Numbered from the stretch's first letter, positions 51,483 through 62,263 are shown. The stretch: 64,000 nt of DNA from Pseudoselenomonas ruminantium (GCA_015058655.1 SVBX01000007.1:62001-126000); one strand, 5' to 3'. Made by a program: numbers and translations. The notes: generated by a model from the sequence alone, not told the origin.

Positions 51483-52226
51483 TCATGCTTTTCTCTCAAT
51501 GCCCAAAAGGTCCCGCACCACCTCGCCGGCAATAATAAGCCCTGCCACAGAGGGCACGAATGACACGCTCCCCGGCACAGCCCGTCTCGGGGTGCCGTCA
51601 GGGTTCTCTCCGGGCTGGCTAACCTCCAAGGGCTGCTCCTTGGAATAAACCACCTTCAGCCCCTTCACGCCTTTTTCTCTGAGTTTCTTCCGCATAACCC
51701 TGGCCAGAGGGTCTACGCTGGTCTTGTAGATATCCGCTACCTCGAAGCGAGTCGGATCCAGTTTGTTGCCCGTGCCCATGCTGGCTATGAGGGGAAGGCC
51801 CAAAGCCTCGCAGCGACAGGCCAGATCAATTTTAGCCGTAATAGTGTCAATAGCATCCACTACATAGGAAAAATCCCCCTGTTCCTCAAAGAACTGCGCC
51901 CCCTGCTCCGGCAGATAAAAAATTTCCCTTGTCTCCACCCTGGCCCTGGGATTGATATCCCTGATGCGCTCTGCCACCACCGCTGCCTTGCTGCGACCCG
52001 TGGTGGAGGCAAGTGCCGGCAGCTGCCGATTGCGGTTTGTCAGGCTAACAGTATCATTATCCACCAACACGAAGCTGCCTATCCCCGCGCGGGCCAGGCC
52101 TTCTGCCACATAGGAGCCTACGCCCCCAAGACCAAAAATCAACACCCGTGCCCCTGCAAGCTTTCTCAGCCCGTCCTTGCCTATCAGCAATTCCAACCTC
52201 GAAAATTCGTGCATTCCTTCGCTCAT
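51483..52226 (-). CDS. tcdA: tRNA threonylcarbamoyladenosine dehydratase (ThiF/MoeB/HesA family)
   Basis: FSRLELLIGKDGLRKLAGARVLIFGLGGVGSYVAEGLARAGIG; DAIDTITAKIDL; start trimmed to 52226. Confidence 0.93.
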   Translation of the reverse strand: MSEGMHEFSRLELLIGKDGLRKLAGARVLIFGLGGVGSYVAEGLARAGIGSFVLVDNDTVSLTNRNRQLPALASTTGRSKAAVVAERIRDINPRARVETREIFYLPEQGAQFFEEQGDFSYVVDAIDTITAKIDLACRCEALGLPLIASMGTGNKLDPTRFEVADIYKTSVDPLARVMRKKLREKGVKGLKVVYSKEQPLEVSQPGENPDGTPRRAVPGSVSFVPSVAGLIIAGEVVRDLLGIERKA

Positions 52227-52252
52227 TTTGCGCTCCCCTTTGCAATCGAAAA

Positions 52253-52273
52253 GACGGCAGCCGAGCCGCCGTC
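52253..52273 (-). terminator. Terminator after ftsZ
   Basis: gacggcagccgagccgccgtc stem, TTTT on minus strand. Confidence 0.75.
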
Positions 52274-52281
52274 TAAAAATA

Positions 52282-53439
52282 TCATTTCTTTTCATCCATA
52301 TTATCGGGCGCCAGCTTGAACGCAGGAATAGCAAAAGCCCCCTGGCCCTTGAAATCCATCGCCGGTGCCGTCTTGGTCATAAATGAAGGCGTTTCCAAAG
52401 ATAAGCCCGTCGACTTGGGCGGTGCCTGCACCTTGCTCTCAGGCACCTTGACAGTAGTTGTCTTCAAGGGAATGCTGCCAGCAAAATCCGTAGCTATGAT
52501 AGTGGCTTGAACAACACCATTCATGCTCTCGTCTATGACCGTGCCCAGGATAATGTTCACATCAGGATCGGTGTGCTCGTAAATATAGCGAGTAGCCTCA
52601 TCCACATCGTAAAGGCTCAGGCTCTCATCGCCCGTAAGGTTGATGATAACGCCCCGTGCCCCCTTGAGCTCTTTATTGATAAGGGGACTCTCCACTGCCT
52701 GCTGCACAGCCTGCACAGCGCTGCGCGGGCTGCTGCCAATGCCCAGCAGTGCATCGCTGCTGGGATTCTGCCGGAAAATAGTAGTCACATCTGCGAAGTC
52801 CACATTGATGACACCAGTGGTCAGGATCAGCTCTGCCACGCAGTTGATGGCCTGCTTGAGGATATTGTCTGCGCAAATAAACGCCTGCACCATGGACATG
52901 CGGCGGTTCTCCGGCAGCTTCATGAGGTTGTCGTTTTCCACCGCAATCAAGGCATCCATCTGGGACTGCATCTTGACTACGCCTTCCATAGCCAGCTTTT
53001 TCTTGCGGCTGCCTTCGAAACTGAAGGGAACTGTCACCACGCCTACGGAAAGGGCCCCCATCTCATTGGCCAGCCGTGCCACCACAGGCGCAGCCCCCGT
53101 ACCGGTGCCGCCCCCCATGCCTGCTGTTATGAAAATGAGGTCTGCCCCGCTCATGGCCTCCCTGAGACGATTCTCCGCCTCTTTCGCCGCTTGCTCGCCC
53201 AGCTCCACACTGCCGCCGGTGCCACGCCCACGGGTAAGGGTTTCACCGATCTGGACAGGCTTCACTCCCGCCTGGGCCACAAGCGAAAGCTGCTTGGCAT
53301 CGGTGTTCACCGCCACCAGCTCGATATCCAGCTCATTATGCTGCTTCATGCGCATGAGGACACTGTTGCCACCGCCCCCGACACCGAATACTTTTATTTT
53401 GACTTTTGGTTTTATGATTAAGGTTTCGTCTGCTGCCAT
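52282..53439 (-). CDS. ftsZ: FtsZ-family GTPase, divergent
   Basis: KVFGVGGGGNSVLMRM; FITAGMGGGTGTGAAPVVARLANEMGALSVGVVTVPFSFEG; INVDFADVTTI. Confidence 0.9.
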   Translation of the reverse strand: MAADETLIIKPKVKIKVFGVGGGGNSVLMRMKQHNELDIELVAVNTDAKQLSLVAQAGVKPVQIGETLTRGRGTGGSVELGEQAAKEAENRLREAMSGADLIFITAGMGGGTGTGAAPVVARLANEMGALSVGVVTVPFSFEGSRKKKLAMEGVVKMQSQMDALIAVENDNLMKLPENRRMSMVQAFICADNILKQAINCVAELILTTGVINVDFADVTTIFRQNPSSDALLGIGSSPRSAVQAVQQAVESPLINKELKGARGVIINLTGDESLSLYDVDEATRYIYEHTDPDVNIILGTVIDESMNGVVQATIIATDFAGSIPLKTTTVKVPESKVQAPPKSTGLSLETPSFMTKTAPAMDFKGQGAFAIPAFKLAPDNMDEKK

Positions 53440-53537
53440 ATATACAACTCCCCTCTCTGCCGTACATCCCTCTATAAGTTCTCCATGATCACAGCAGATT
53501 CCTGCTTGTTGTTAGCTTGTACCGAAATAATACGAAA

Positions 53538-53567
53538 AAGCAGAGCCGCACCAACGCAGCCCTGCTT
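53538..53567 (-). terminator. Strong hairpin + T-run between micro-ORFs and ftsZ
   Basis: Minus strand aagcagggctgcg-ttgg-tgcggctctgctttttc; 13-bp stem with G-U pairs. Confidence 0.75.
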
Positions 53568-53595
53568 CTTTGCCCTCAAAAGATTCATCCACGAA

Positions 53596-53655
53596 TCAGC
53601 TGAAGAGAAATACCGCCAAACAGGCCAGAACGATCTTCAGGCTATCCAGCTTCAC
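53596..53655 (-). CDS. Candidate 19-aa hydrophobic micro-ORF
   Basis: GTG start, (V/M)KLDSLKIVLACLAVFLFS*; AAGGAG 8 nt upstream; start overlaps the TGA of an upstream short ORF (...MLDALGKECLA*). Confidence 0.3.
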   Translation of the reverse strand: MKLDSLKIVLACLAVFLFS

Positions 53656-53743
53656 GCCAAACACTCCTTACCCAACGCATCCAGCATTTCATTTTCCTCT
53701 AAAGAAAGAACGCTACGGCAGTAAACCGTTAACAAGATTATAA

Positions 53744-53772
53744 CTCCTGGCATAATTTTTTTCAATAAAAAT
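53744..53772 (-). promoter_or_regulatory. Near-consensus sigma-A promoter
   Basis: Minus strand TTGAAA-N17-TATAAT (ttgaaaaaaattatgccaggagttataat). Confidence 0.6.
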
Positions 53773-53808
53773 CTTCCTGCTCCCAAAACTACCTATCAGC
53801 GCACAAAA

Positions 53809-53839
53809 GAACCCGCCACTCTTTCACCGCGGCGGGTTC
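53809..53839 (-). terminator. Terminator after argH
   Basis: gaacccgcc...ggcgggttc, TTTT on minus strand. Confidence 0.8.
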
Positions 53840-53850
53840 CCCATTCATCT

Positions 53851-55269
53851 TCAGATTTGTTTCTGTGCCAGTTCTTCCTGCAGCTTCCTTTCCGTTGCCA
53901 GCAGTTCCTCCGCTGCCGCCAGCTGCCTTGCAACCTGTGCATAGGAGGTGCCCCCAAGAGAATTCCTGTTTGCCACGCAAGTCTCAGGACTGATGGCTTC
54001 GTAGATATCCTCCTCAAAGAGCTCAGAAAGTTTCTTGTACTCCTCAAGGCTCATATCCTGAAGGTAGCAGCCCTTGGCCAGGCAATCATGCACCGCCTGG
54101 CCGGAAACAGCATGGGCCTGACGGAAGGGCATGCCCTTCTTCACCAGATAGTCAGCCAGGTCTGTAGCATTGGAGAAGTCTTCGGCCACAGCTCTCCGCA
54201 TGACATCTTTCTTTACCTTCATGCCGCGCATCAGCTGGGCATAGACACCCAGGCTGAATTTCACTGTGTCGATGGCATCGAAGATGCCCTCCTTGTCCTC
54301 CTGCAGGTCCTTGTTATAGGCCAGGGGCAGGCCCTTGACCGTGGCCAGCATAGCCATGAGGTGGCCTACCACCCTGCCGGTCTTGCCCCGCACCAATTCG
54401 GACACATCGGGATTTTTCTTCTGGGGCATCATGGAGGAGCCCGTGCAATGAGCATCATCCAGCTCCACAAAGGAGAACTCACGGCTGCACCAGAGGATGG
54501 TCTCCTCGGACAAACGAGAGAGATGTACCATCAAGATGCTGGCTGCCGACAGGAACTCCATGATGTAATCCCTGTCACTGACCGCATCCAAACTGTTGCC
54601 GTAAAGCTGCTCGAAGTTCAGCTGCTTGGCCACCAGTTCCCTGTCAATGGGGAAGGTGGTGCCAGCCAGAGCACCTGCTCCCAAAGGCATGATATCTGCC
54701 CTCTTGTAGGCTCCCTCAAAGCGGGCAAAATCACGGGACAGCATGCCGAAGTAAGCCAACAGGTGATGAGCAAAGAGGATGGGCTGCGCCCGCTGCAGAT
54801 GGGTGTAGCCGGGCATGATCACATCCTGATTGGCCTTGGCAGTCTCCACCAGGGCGGCCTGCAGATTGAGGATTTCCCGCAGCACTGCCACCACCTCGCG
54901 GCGGACATACATATGGGTGTCCAGCGCCACCTGGTCATTGCGGCTGCGGGCGGTATGGAGCCTGCCCCCCGCCTCGCCGATGGCTTCCGTCAGCCGCTTC
55001 TCGATATTCATGTGAATATCCTCAAGGTCCACGGAGAAGTCAAACTCTCCCGCCTCAATCTGCTTTTCTATGTCCTTCAGTCCCTGCAGGATAGCCCCGC
55101 AGTCATCTTCGGAGATGATGCCGCATTTGGAAAGCATGATGGCATGGGCGATGGACCCTGCGATATCCTCATGGTACATGCGCTTGTCAAAGTTTATGGA
55201 CGCCTGGAACTCATTGACCATCTCATCAACGGTCTTGGTGAAGCGTCCCCCCCACATGGCCTCGCTCAT
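53851..55269 (-). CDS. argH: Argininosuccinate lyase
   Basis: [52 protein letters not shown]. Confidence 0.97.
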   Translation of the reverse strand: MSEAMWGGRFTKTVDEMVNEFQASINFDKRMYHEDIAGSIAHAIMLSKCGIISEDDCGAILQGLKDIEKQIEAGEFDFSVDLEDIHMNIEKRLTEAIGEAGGRLHTARSRNDQVALDTHMYVRREVVAVLREILNLQAALVETAKANQDVIMPGYTHLQRAQPILFAHHLLAYFGMLSRDFARFEGAYKRADIMPLGAGALAGTTFPIDRELVAKQLNFEQLYGNSLDAVSDRDYIMEFLSAASILMVHLSRLSEETILWCSREFSFVELDDAHCTGSSMMPQKKNPDVSELVRGKTGRVVGHLMAMLATVKGLPLAYNKDLQEDKEGIFDAIDTVKFSLGVYAQLMRGMKVKKDVMRRAVAEDFSNATDLADYLVKKGMPFRQAHAVSGQAVHDCLAKGCYLQDMSLEEYKKLSELFEEDIYEAISPETCVANRNSLGGTSYAQVARQLAAAEELLATERKLQEELAQKQI

Positions 55270-56480
55270 TTCTCGTTCTTCTCCTGCATGAGGGCGCGAA
55301 CCTTGAGGGGCAGGCCAAAGAGGTTGATGAAGCCCGTAGCATCTGCCTGGTCGTACACATCATCATGCTCGAAGGTGACGAACTCCTGGCTGTAGAGGGA
55401 ATAGGGAGAGGTGGCGCCGGCAGAGATGATATTGCCCTTGTAGAGCTTCAGGGTGACGGTGCCGGTGACAGTCTGCTGGGTGCTCTCCACGAAAGCAGCC
55501 AGCGCCTCGCGCAGCTGGCAGAACCACATGCCATCGTAAACCAGCTCGCCATAGCGGATAGCCAGGCCTTCCTTGTAATGGAAGGTAGCGCGGTCAAGGC
55601 AGAGATACTCCAGCTCACGGTGTGCATAATAGAGCAGGGATCCGCCGGGATTCTCGTACACGCCGCGGGACTTCATGCCCACCAGGCGGTTCTCGCAGAT
55701 ATCCACAATGCCCACGCCGTTGCGGGCGCCGATCTCATTGAGCTTGGTCAGGAGTTCCACAGCCCCCAGCCTCTCGCCATTGACAGCCACAGGCTTGCCC
55801 TGCTCGAAGCAGATCTTCACATACTCCGGCTTGTCGGGAGCATCCTCGGGAGCCTTGGAAATCATGAACATGCTGTTCTTGGGCTCATTGGCAGGATCCT
55901 CCAGGTCGGAACCCTCGTGGGACAGATGCCAGATATTCCTGTCCATGCTGTAGGTCTTGTTCTCCGTAGCCACGGGGATATCGTGCTTCTTGGCGTACTC
56001 GATCTCAGCGCTGCGGGAGTCAAGGTCCCACTCACGCCAGGGAGCGATGATGGTGAGGTTCGGAGCCAGAGCCTTGACGGTCAGCTCGAAACGCACCTGG
56101 TCATTGCCCTTGCCGGTAGCGCCGTGGGCGATGGCATCTGCCCCTTCCTTCTTGGCCACATCCACCAGCCACTTGGCAATCAGGGGCCGGGCAAAGGAAG
56201 TGCCCAAGAGGTACTTGCCCTCGTAAACAGCCCCGGCCTGCAGGGTAGGCCACACATAATCCTCAAGGAATTCCTTGGTGAGGTCTTCCACATAGACCTT
56301 GGAAGCACCGGACTTCAAGGCCTTGTCATGGACCACATCCAGCTCATCACCCTGTCCGATATCGCAGCAGCAGGCAATGACTTCGCAGTTGTCATAGTTT
56401 TCCTTGAGCCAGGGAATGATGACGGAGGTGTCAAGACCGCCGGAATATGCCAGAACAACTTTGCTAACCTTTGCTTTTGC
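55266..56480 (-). CDS. argG: Argininosuccinate synthase
   Basis: [37 protein letters not shown]; start 56492 or 56483/56480. Confidence 0.97.
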   Translation of the reverse strand, partial: AKAKVSKVVLAYSGGLDTSVIIPWLKENYDNCEVIACCCDIGQGDELDVVHDKALKSGASKVYVEDLTKEFLEDYVWPTLQAGAVYEGKYLLGTSFARPLIAKWLVDVAKKEGADAIAHGATGKGNDQVRFELTVKALAPNLTIIAPWREWDLDSRSAEIEYAKKHDIPVATENKTYSMDRNIWHLSHEGSDLEDPANEPKNSMFMISKAPEDAPDKPEYVKICFEQGKPVAVNGERLGAVELLTKLNEIGARNGVGIVDICENRLVGMKSRGVYENPGGSLLYYAHRELEYLCLDRATFHYKEGLAIRYGELVYDGMWFCQLREALAAFVESTQQTVTGTVTLKLYKGNIISAGATSPYSLYSQEFVTFEHDDVYDQADATGFINLFGLPLKVRALMQEKNEK

Positions 56481-56523
56481 CATAGTAAGCATCTCCTCTT
56501 ATCCTAAACTTTATGTTAATACA

Positions 56524-56665
56524 ATTATAAGGCTATTGTTCCAGCTTTGTCGATAGACAAAGCTTCCTCTTGGCCTTTCAACGAGGCGGGAGATATTAAC
56601 TCGCCGCCTGTTAGTAGTTTGCCGCCCCCACTTATAGAAGTGGGGGACATCTTGTACTCGTTATA
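56524..56665. mobile_element. Non-autonomous IS200/IS605-end-like intergenic element, copy 2
   Basis: Left hairpin agctttgtc-gata-gacaaagct; shared right block with cccccact-tataga-agtggggg hairpin; near-identical to 41086-41250. Confidence 0.6.
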
Positions 56666-56686
56666 AACAAACTTGAACGATAAGCG

Positions 56687-56742
56687 CCACCTCATCCGTC
56701 AGTCCTTCGGACTGCCACCTTCCCCTCAAGGGGAAGGCTTTT
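56687..56742. repeat. Hairpin intergenic repeat (family member B)
   Basis: ccacctcatccgtCAGTCCttcGGACTGccaccttcccctcaaggggaaggctttt. Confidence 0.75.
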
Positions 56743-56744
56743 AA

Positions 56745-57674
56745 TTAACCCATGAGCAGCGCCATGATGGCCTTCTGGGTGTGGAGGCGGTTCTCGGCCT
56801 CGTCAAAGATGACATCTGCATTGGCCTCCAGCACTTCCTCGGTGATTTCCTCACCCCGGTAGGCTGGCAGGCAGTGCATGACGATGGCCCGCTTGTCAGC
56901 GTGAGCCATAAGCTCCTTGTTCACCTGGTAGGGAGCGAAGATCTTCTTGCGCGCATCGTGCTCCTCCTCCTGACCCATGCTGGCCCAGGTGTCAGTCACT
57001 ACGATGTCGGCTCCCTTGACAGCTTCCACAGGGTCAGTCACCAATTTGATGGAAGCCCCCGTGGCCTTGGCATCTTCCATGGCCTGCCTGGTCACCGTCT
57101 CATCGGGACGGTAGTCCTCCGGCGTAGCCGCCACGAACTCCATGCCCGCCTTGGCGCAGCCGTACATGTAGGAGTTGGTCATGTTGTTGCCGTCACCTAC
57201 ATAGGCCATCTTCAGCCCCTTGAGGTTCTTGCCCTTGTGCTCTTTGATGGTGAGCAGGTCGGTGAGCACCTGGCAGGGGTGCAGAAGGTCTGTCAAAGCA
57301 TTGATGACAGGAATATCTGCATATTCTGCCAGCTCCACCACCCTTTCATGACCGTAAGTGCGAATCATGATGCCGTCCAAGTAACGGGACAGCACCCTTG
57401 CCGTATCCTTGATAGGCTCGCCGCGGCCCAGCTGCAGGTCACGGTTGGAGAGGAACAGGGCCTGCCCTCCCAGCTGATACATGCCTGTCTCAAAGGAAAC
57501 CCTGGTGCGGGTGGAAGACTTCTCGAAAATCATGCCCAAAGTCTTGCCCGCCAGCAGCTTGTGCTCAATGCCGGCCTTCTGCTTGGCCTTGAGTTCTGCT
57601 GCCAGTTCCAATATCTCCTCCACTTCCACTACTGTAAGTTCGTGGATAGAGAGCAAATCCCTGCCTTTTAACAT
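56745..57674 (-). CDS. argF: Ornithine carbamoyltransferase
   Basis: FEKSSTRTRVSFETGMYQLGG; MHCLPAYRGEEIT; start trimmed to 57674. Confidence 0.96.
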   Translation of the reverse strand: MLKGRDLLSIHELTVVEVEEILELAAELKAKQKAGIEHKLLAGKTLGMIFEKSSTRTRVSFETGMYQLGGQALFLSNRDLQLGRGEPIKDTARVLSRYLDGIMIRTYGHERVVELAEYADIPVINALTDLLHPCQVLTDLLTIKEHKGKNLKGLKMAYVGDGNNMTNSYMYGCAKAGMEFVAATPEDYRPDETVTRQAMEDAKATGASIKLVTDPVEAVKGADIVVTDTWASMGQEEEHDARKKIFAPYQVNKELMAHADKRAIVMHCLPAYRGEEITEEVLEANADVIFDEAENRLHTQKAIMALLMG

Positions 57675-57694
57675 CAAATTCCCCCCGAAAAATA

Positions 57695-58906
57695 TCAAAT
57701 GTACTTCTCAAGCACCTTTGCCAAAACTTTGACAACCTCATCAACCTGCTCCTCGTCGATGATGAGGGGCGGGATAAAGCGCAAGACCTTGCCCACTGTG
57801 CAGTTGATGATAATGCCCTCAGACAGGCACTCATTGACAATGTCCCTGCCGATATCATCCCTGGAGAGTTCTGCACCGAGAATCAGCCCCTCGCCCCTGA
57901 CCTGGCTGATAAGAGCAGGGAACTTCTCCTGCAGGGAGGAAAGCTGCTGCTTGAAATAGCCCCCCACCTGACGGATATGCTCCAGGAACTCTGCCTGGGG
58001 CACCGTATCTAACACCACATTTGCAGCGGCGCAAGCCAGGGGGTTGCCCCCGAAGGTGGTGCCGTGGTCACCGGGCTGCATGGCTCTGGCCACTTCCCCA
58101 CGGGCCACAAAGGCACCGATGGGCACGCCACCTGCCAGGCCCTTGGCCAGGGTTACGATATCCGGCTTCACGCCGTACTTGTCATAGGCGAAGAACTCAC
58201 CGCTCCTGCCGATGCCTGCCTGTATCTCATCAAAGATCAGCAGGGCGCCATGCTTGTCGCAAAGCTCCCGCACCTGCTGGAGGTAACCGGGATTCGGCGT
58301 GTAGACGCCGCCCTCCCCCTGAATAGTCTCCAGCATGACAGCGCAGGTCTTGTCGCTCATCATTTTCTCCAGCTCGGCTATGTCGTTGTAATGCACATAG
58401 TCAAAGCCCTCCGGCAGGGGCCCTACTCCCTCCTGATAGTGGGGTTGGCCAGTAGCCGTAAGGGTGGCCAGCGTCCTGCCGTGGAAGCTCATCCAGGCAG
58501 TGATGATCTGACTCTTTTCCGGGTCCTGCCGATGGGTGAATTTCCTAGCCAGCTTGATGGCGCCTTCGTTGGCCTCCGCCCCGGAGTTGCCGAAGAACAC
58601 TTTGGCATCCTCAAGGCCGCTGAGCTTAGCCAGCTTGTCAGCCGCATCAGCCTGGGCCTGGGTGTAGTAGAGGTTGGAGCAGTGCAGCATTTTGCCCGCC
58701 TGCTCTGACACCGCCTTGACCAGGGCCGGGTGGTTATGCCCCAACACATTGACCGCAATGCCCCCCAGAAAGTCCAGGTATTTCTTGCCGTTATGGTCCC
58801 AGACATAGGCGCCCTCGCCGTGATCCAGCACGATTTCGTAGCGGCTGAACACCGGCAGGTAGCCTGCCTTGTCCTTGGCCATTATCTCTTGATCGGTTTC
58901 CCGCAT
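57695..58906 (-). CDS. argD: Acetylornithine aminotransferase
   Basis: DFLGGIAVNVLGHNHPALVKAV; FFGNSGAEANEGAIKLARKF; LIFDEIQAGIGRSGEFFAYDKYGVKPDIVTLAKGLAGG. Confidence 0.95.
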   Translation of the reverse strand: MRETDQEIMAKDKAGYLPVFSRYEIVLDHGEGAYVWDHNGKKYLDFLGGIAVNVLGHNHPALVKAVSEQAGKMLHCSNLYYTQAQADAADKLAKLSGLEDAKVFFGNSGAEANEGAIKLARKFTHRQDPEKSQIITAWMSFHGRTLATLTATGQPHYQEGVGPLPEGFDYVHYNDIAELEKMMSDKTCAVMLETIQGEGGVYTPNPGYLQQVRELCDKHGALLIFDEIQAGIGRSGEFFAYDKYGVKPDIVTLAKGLAGGVPIGAFVARGEVARAMQPGDHGTTFGGNPLACAAANVVLDTVPQAEFLEHIRQVGGYFKQQLSSLQEKFPALISQVRGEGLILGAELSRDDIGRDIVNECLSEGIIINCTVGKVLRFIPPLIIDEEQVDEVVKVLAKVLEKYI

Positions 58907-58918
58907 AACTTGCTCCTC

Positions 58919-59806
58919 TCAGCGTACCACCTGGGTACCAATGCCCTTGGCGGTGAACATTTCCAGAATGGGAGAATGTCCCAGCCGCCCGTCGATGATA
59001 TGGGTCTTGCCCGTGCCCATGGCAAGGGACTTGAGGCAGGCCTCCACCTTGGGAATCATGCCCCCGGCAATAATGCCCTCTTTTATGTAGGCCCTGGCTT
59101 CCTCCATGTGCAGGGTGGAAATGAAGCTGCTCTTATCGTTGAAATCCTTGTAAATCCCTTCCACATCCGTCAGCAGCAGCAGCTTCTCCGCCTTGAGGGC
59201 TCCTGCCATCTCCGCTGCCACATAGTCGGCGTTGATATTGTAGCTCTCGCCATCCTCACCTACGCCGATGGGGGCTATCACAGGCACATAGCCGCCTTCC
59301 AGCAGGTCTTCCACTATGCCGGCCTGGATTTCCTCCACCTCGCCCACATAGCCGATATCCACCTGCTTTTCCGCTTCGCCCTCGTAGATGGTTGCCATCT
59401 TTTTCCTGGCTTTGATAAGGCCCGCATCCTTGCCGGAGAGGCCCACGGCCTTGACGCCGCGACGGTTCAGCAGGTTCACTATTTCGGAGTTGATCTTGCC
59501 GTCCAGCACCATTTCCGCAATCTCCACGGTTTCCTCATCAGTGACTCTGAGGCCTGCCACAAAGGAGCTTTCCTTGCCCACCTTCTTGAGGAAACCCGTG
59601 ATTTCCGGGCCGCCCCCATGGACAATCACCGGACGGATGCCAACATACTTCATCAGGGCAATGTCCTGCATGACCTTTTCCTTCAGTTCCTCGCTGACCA
59701 TGGCATTGCCGCCATACTTGATGACGATGGTCTTGCCAAAGAATTCCTGTATATAGGGCAGGGCCTCAACCAGCACACCTGCCTTGTCCTCTGCCGTAAA
59801 ATCCAT
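58919..59806 (-). CDS. argB: N-acetylglutamate kinase
   Basis: [33 protein letters not shown]; start 59821 or 59806. Confidence 0.96.
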   Translation of the reverse strand: MDFTAEDKAGVLVEALPYIQEFFGKTIVIKYGGNAMVSEELKEKVMQDIALMKYVGIRPVIVHGGGPEITGFLKKVGKESSFVAGLRVTDEETVEIAEMVLDGKINSEIVNLLNRRGVKAVGLSGKDAGLIKARKKMATIYEGEAEKQVDIGYVGEVEEIQAGIVEDLLEGGYVPVIAPIGVGEDGESYNINADYVAAEMAGALKAEKLLLLTDVEGIYKDFNDKSSFISTLHMEEARAYIKEGIIAGGMIPKVEACLKSLAMGTGKTHIIDGRLGHSPILEMFTAKGIGTQVVR

Positions 59807-59820
59807 TGCCGCGCCCCCCA

Positions 59821-61038
59821 TCAGGTGTGGTACTCGCCGTTGATCTTCACATACTCATAGGAGAAATCGCAAGTCCAGACGGTGGCTTCAGCCTCACCCA
59901 GGCCCATGTCAATGTCGATGACGATATCCCTCTGGCTCATGACCTGCTTCAGGGCTTCTTCATCATGCTCTGCCCCTACGCCATAGGCGTAGACGGGAAT
60001 GCCGCCAAACTTCACCACGGTCTTCTCCGGTTCCATGGGCACACCGGCGTAGCCCACGGCGCAGATGACACGGCCCCAGTTGGGGTCTTCGCCAAAGAAA
60101 GCGGTCTTTACCAGAGGGCTCTTGGCCACGCTCATGGCGATGGTCTTGCCATCGGCAAAAGTCTTGACCCCGGTCACATTCACCGTCAGGAACTTGGTAG
60201 CGCCTTCGCCATCAGCGGCGATGCGGCGGGACAGTCCCTGGCAGATTTCCTTGAGGGCAGCCTTGAACTTCTCATAATCTTCGCCCTCGGCCTTGATTTC
60301 CTCGTTGCCGGCTTCGCCGTTGGCCAGCACCACCACCATGTCGTTGGTGCTCATGTCACCGTCAATGGAAATCATGTTGAAGGAAACCTCCGTGATTTCC
60401 GACAGGGCCTTCTGCAAAAGTTTCTGGTCGATGGCTGCATCCGTGGTGATGAAGCAGAGCATGGTAGCCATGTTGGGCTGGATCATGCCGGAGCCCTTGG
60501 CGATGGCACCAAAGCGCACCTGCTTGCCCCCCAGCTCAATCTCCGTGGCACAGGACTTGGAGTAAGTATCGGTAGTGATGATGGCCTTGCCAGCAGTCTC
60601 GCTGCCCTCATCAGAGAGTTCGTTGACCGCCTGCTTGATGCCTGCCTCCATCATCTCCATGGGCAGGTTCACGCCAATGATGCCCGTAGAGGCTACCACT
60701 ACATCCAAAGGCTCGCAACCCAAAGCTGCAGCGGTAATGGACTGCATGGCTGCTGCGTCCTTGTTCCCCTGCTCGCCGGTGCAGGCATTGGCACAGCCTG
60801 CATTGGCCGTGATGGCATGAGCCGTGCCCGTAGCCACGGTCTTCTTGGAAGCAAAGACAGGAGCTGCCGCCACCGCATTCTGGGTGAAGACACCTGCCAC
60901 CTTAGCTTCTTTCTCCGTGTAGATAACTGCCACATCAAGGTTGCCGCTCTTCTTGATGCCGGCCTTGACACCGGCAGCCTTGAAGCCCTGAGGGTAAGTG
61001 ACGCCGGCCTTGCACATTGCTTCGCTGAACATATCCAT
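59821..61038 (-). CDS. argJ: Bifunctional ornithine acetyltransferase / N-acetylglutamate synthase
   Basis: [65 protein letters not shown]. Confidence 0.96.
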   Translation of the reverse strand: MDMFSEAMCKAGVTYPQGFKAAGVKAGIKKSGNLDVAVIYTEKEAKVAGVFTQNAVAAAPVFASKKTVATGTAHAITANAGCANACTGEQGNKDAAAMQSITAAALGCEPLDVVVASTGIIGVNLPMEMMEAGIKQAVNELSDEGSETAGKAIITTDTYSKSCATEIELGGKQVRFGAIAKGSGMIQPNMATMLCFITTDAAIDQKLLQKALSEITEVSFNMISIDGDMSTNDMVVVLANGEAGNEEIKAEGEDYEKFKAALKEICQGLSRRIAADGEGATKFLTVNVTGVKTFADGKTIAMSVAKSPLVKTAFFGEDPNWGRVICAVGYAGVPMEPEKTVVKFGGIPVYAYGVGAEHDEEALKQVMSQRDIVIDIDMGLGEAEATVWTCDFSYEYVKINGEYHT

Positions 61039-61080
61039 AAAATAACCTCCAAGTACAAAATTATCCTAGTCTGGTCGTTG

Positions 61081-61116
61081 CCACCTCATCCACCGCTTCC
61101 CCTCAAGGGGAAGGCT
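61081..61116. repeat. Hairpin intergenic repeat (family member C, shortened)
   Basis: ccacctcatccaccgcttcccctcaaggggaaggct. Confidence 0.65.
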
Positions 61117-61146
61117 GCAAAGAAGCAACCCTGCATCTTACAATTT

Positions 61147-62181
61147 TTAAGGATACATGGGCACCATATCAAGGCCCGTCTTCTCATCAAAGCCGCAGGC
61201 GATGTTGAAATTCTGCACAGCCTGCCCTGCGGCGCCCTTCACCAGATTGTCTATGGCGGACATGACGATCACCCTGTGGGTGCGCTCGTCTATATGCCAG
61301 CCAAGGTCACAGTAGTTGGAACCTCGCACCTCCTTGGTGGAAGGATAAGCTCCCAGTCCCCGCAGCCTGATGAAGTGTTCCTCGCCGTAGAGCTTATTGA
61401 AAGCTTCATTGACCCTTTCAGCCGTGACATCAGACTTCAAGGTGGCATAACAGGTGGAAAGTATGCCCCTGGACATAGGCACCAGATGGGGCGTGAAGTT
61501 AATGACCGTCGCTTCCCCTGACAGGTCTGCAATGGCCTGCTCGATTTCCGGCGTGTGCCTGTGCTTGCAGGCATTATAAGCCCGGAAATTATCGTATAGC
61601 TCCGGGAAGTGGTTGGGCACCTTGGCCCCCCTGCCAGCCCCGGAGACACCTGACTTGGCATCCACGATGATGGTATTCACATCGATCAGATGTTCCTTGG
61701 CCAGCGGTGCCAGAGCCAGGATGCTGGCGGTGGTGAAACAGCCTGCATTGCCGATGATCTTGGCATCCTTGATCTTATCCCGGTAGAGCTCTGCCAGCCC
61801 ATAGACCCTCGGCGCCTCCTTATGGGTATGGGGTACATGGTACCACGCTTCGTAAACCTCGGTATCATCGAACCTGTAGTCCGCCCCCAGGTCGATGATG
61901 CGGGTCTTCGTCTCTGCCAGGGCCTTGCCCACTTCCATAGCGTGGCCGTGAGGGAGGCCGATGAAAACAAAATCACTGTCAGCGCCGATGCGCTCGATAT
62001 CCTTCATGCTCTCCAGCTGCATATCATACAAGCCCGTAAGATGCGGATAAAGGCTGTCAATCTTCTCTCCCGTGTGGCTTTCCGAGGTGATATGCACCAC
62101 TTCAGCCTCAGGGTGACCGTAGAGCAGCCGCAGGAGCTCTGCCCCTGCGTAGCCCGTAGCCCCCAATACGCTTACTTTCAT
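61147..62181 (-). CDS. argC: N-acetyl-gamma-glutamyl-phosphate reductase
   Basis: MKVSVLGATGYAGAELLRLLYGHPEAE; GNAGCFTTASILALAPL; start trimmed to 62181. Confidence 0.96.
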   Translation of the reverse strand: MKVSVLGATGYAGAELLRLLYGHPEAEVVHITSESHTGEKIDSLYPHLTGLYDMQLESMKDIERIGADSDFVFIGLPHGHAMEVGKALAETKTRIIDLGADYRFDDTEVYEAWYHVPHTHKEAPRVYGLAELYRDKIKDAKIIGNAGCFTTASILALAPLAKEHLIDVNTIIVDAKSGVSGAGRGAKVPNHFPELYDNFRAYNACKHRHTPEIEQAIADLSGEATVINFTPHLVPMSRGILSTCYATLKSDVTAERVNEAFNKLYGEEHFIRLRGLGAYPSTKEVRGSNYCDLGWHIDERTHRVIVMSAIDNLVKGAAGQAVQNFNIACGFDEKTGLDMVPMYP

Positions 62182-62263
62182 AAACTCTCCCCCTGACCTG
62201 TACACTCAGGCGGGACTCAGGCCATAGCCATCCTCCCGTCCAAGTGTACCCTGTAAACTCATG

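Noticed and set aside
53857-55395. 512-aa plus-strand ORF opposite argH
   Set aside because: Antisense shadow of argH.
59806-61521. 571-aa plus-strand ORF opposite argJ/argC
   Set aside because: Antisense shadow crossing an intergenic repeat; no domain signal.
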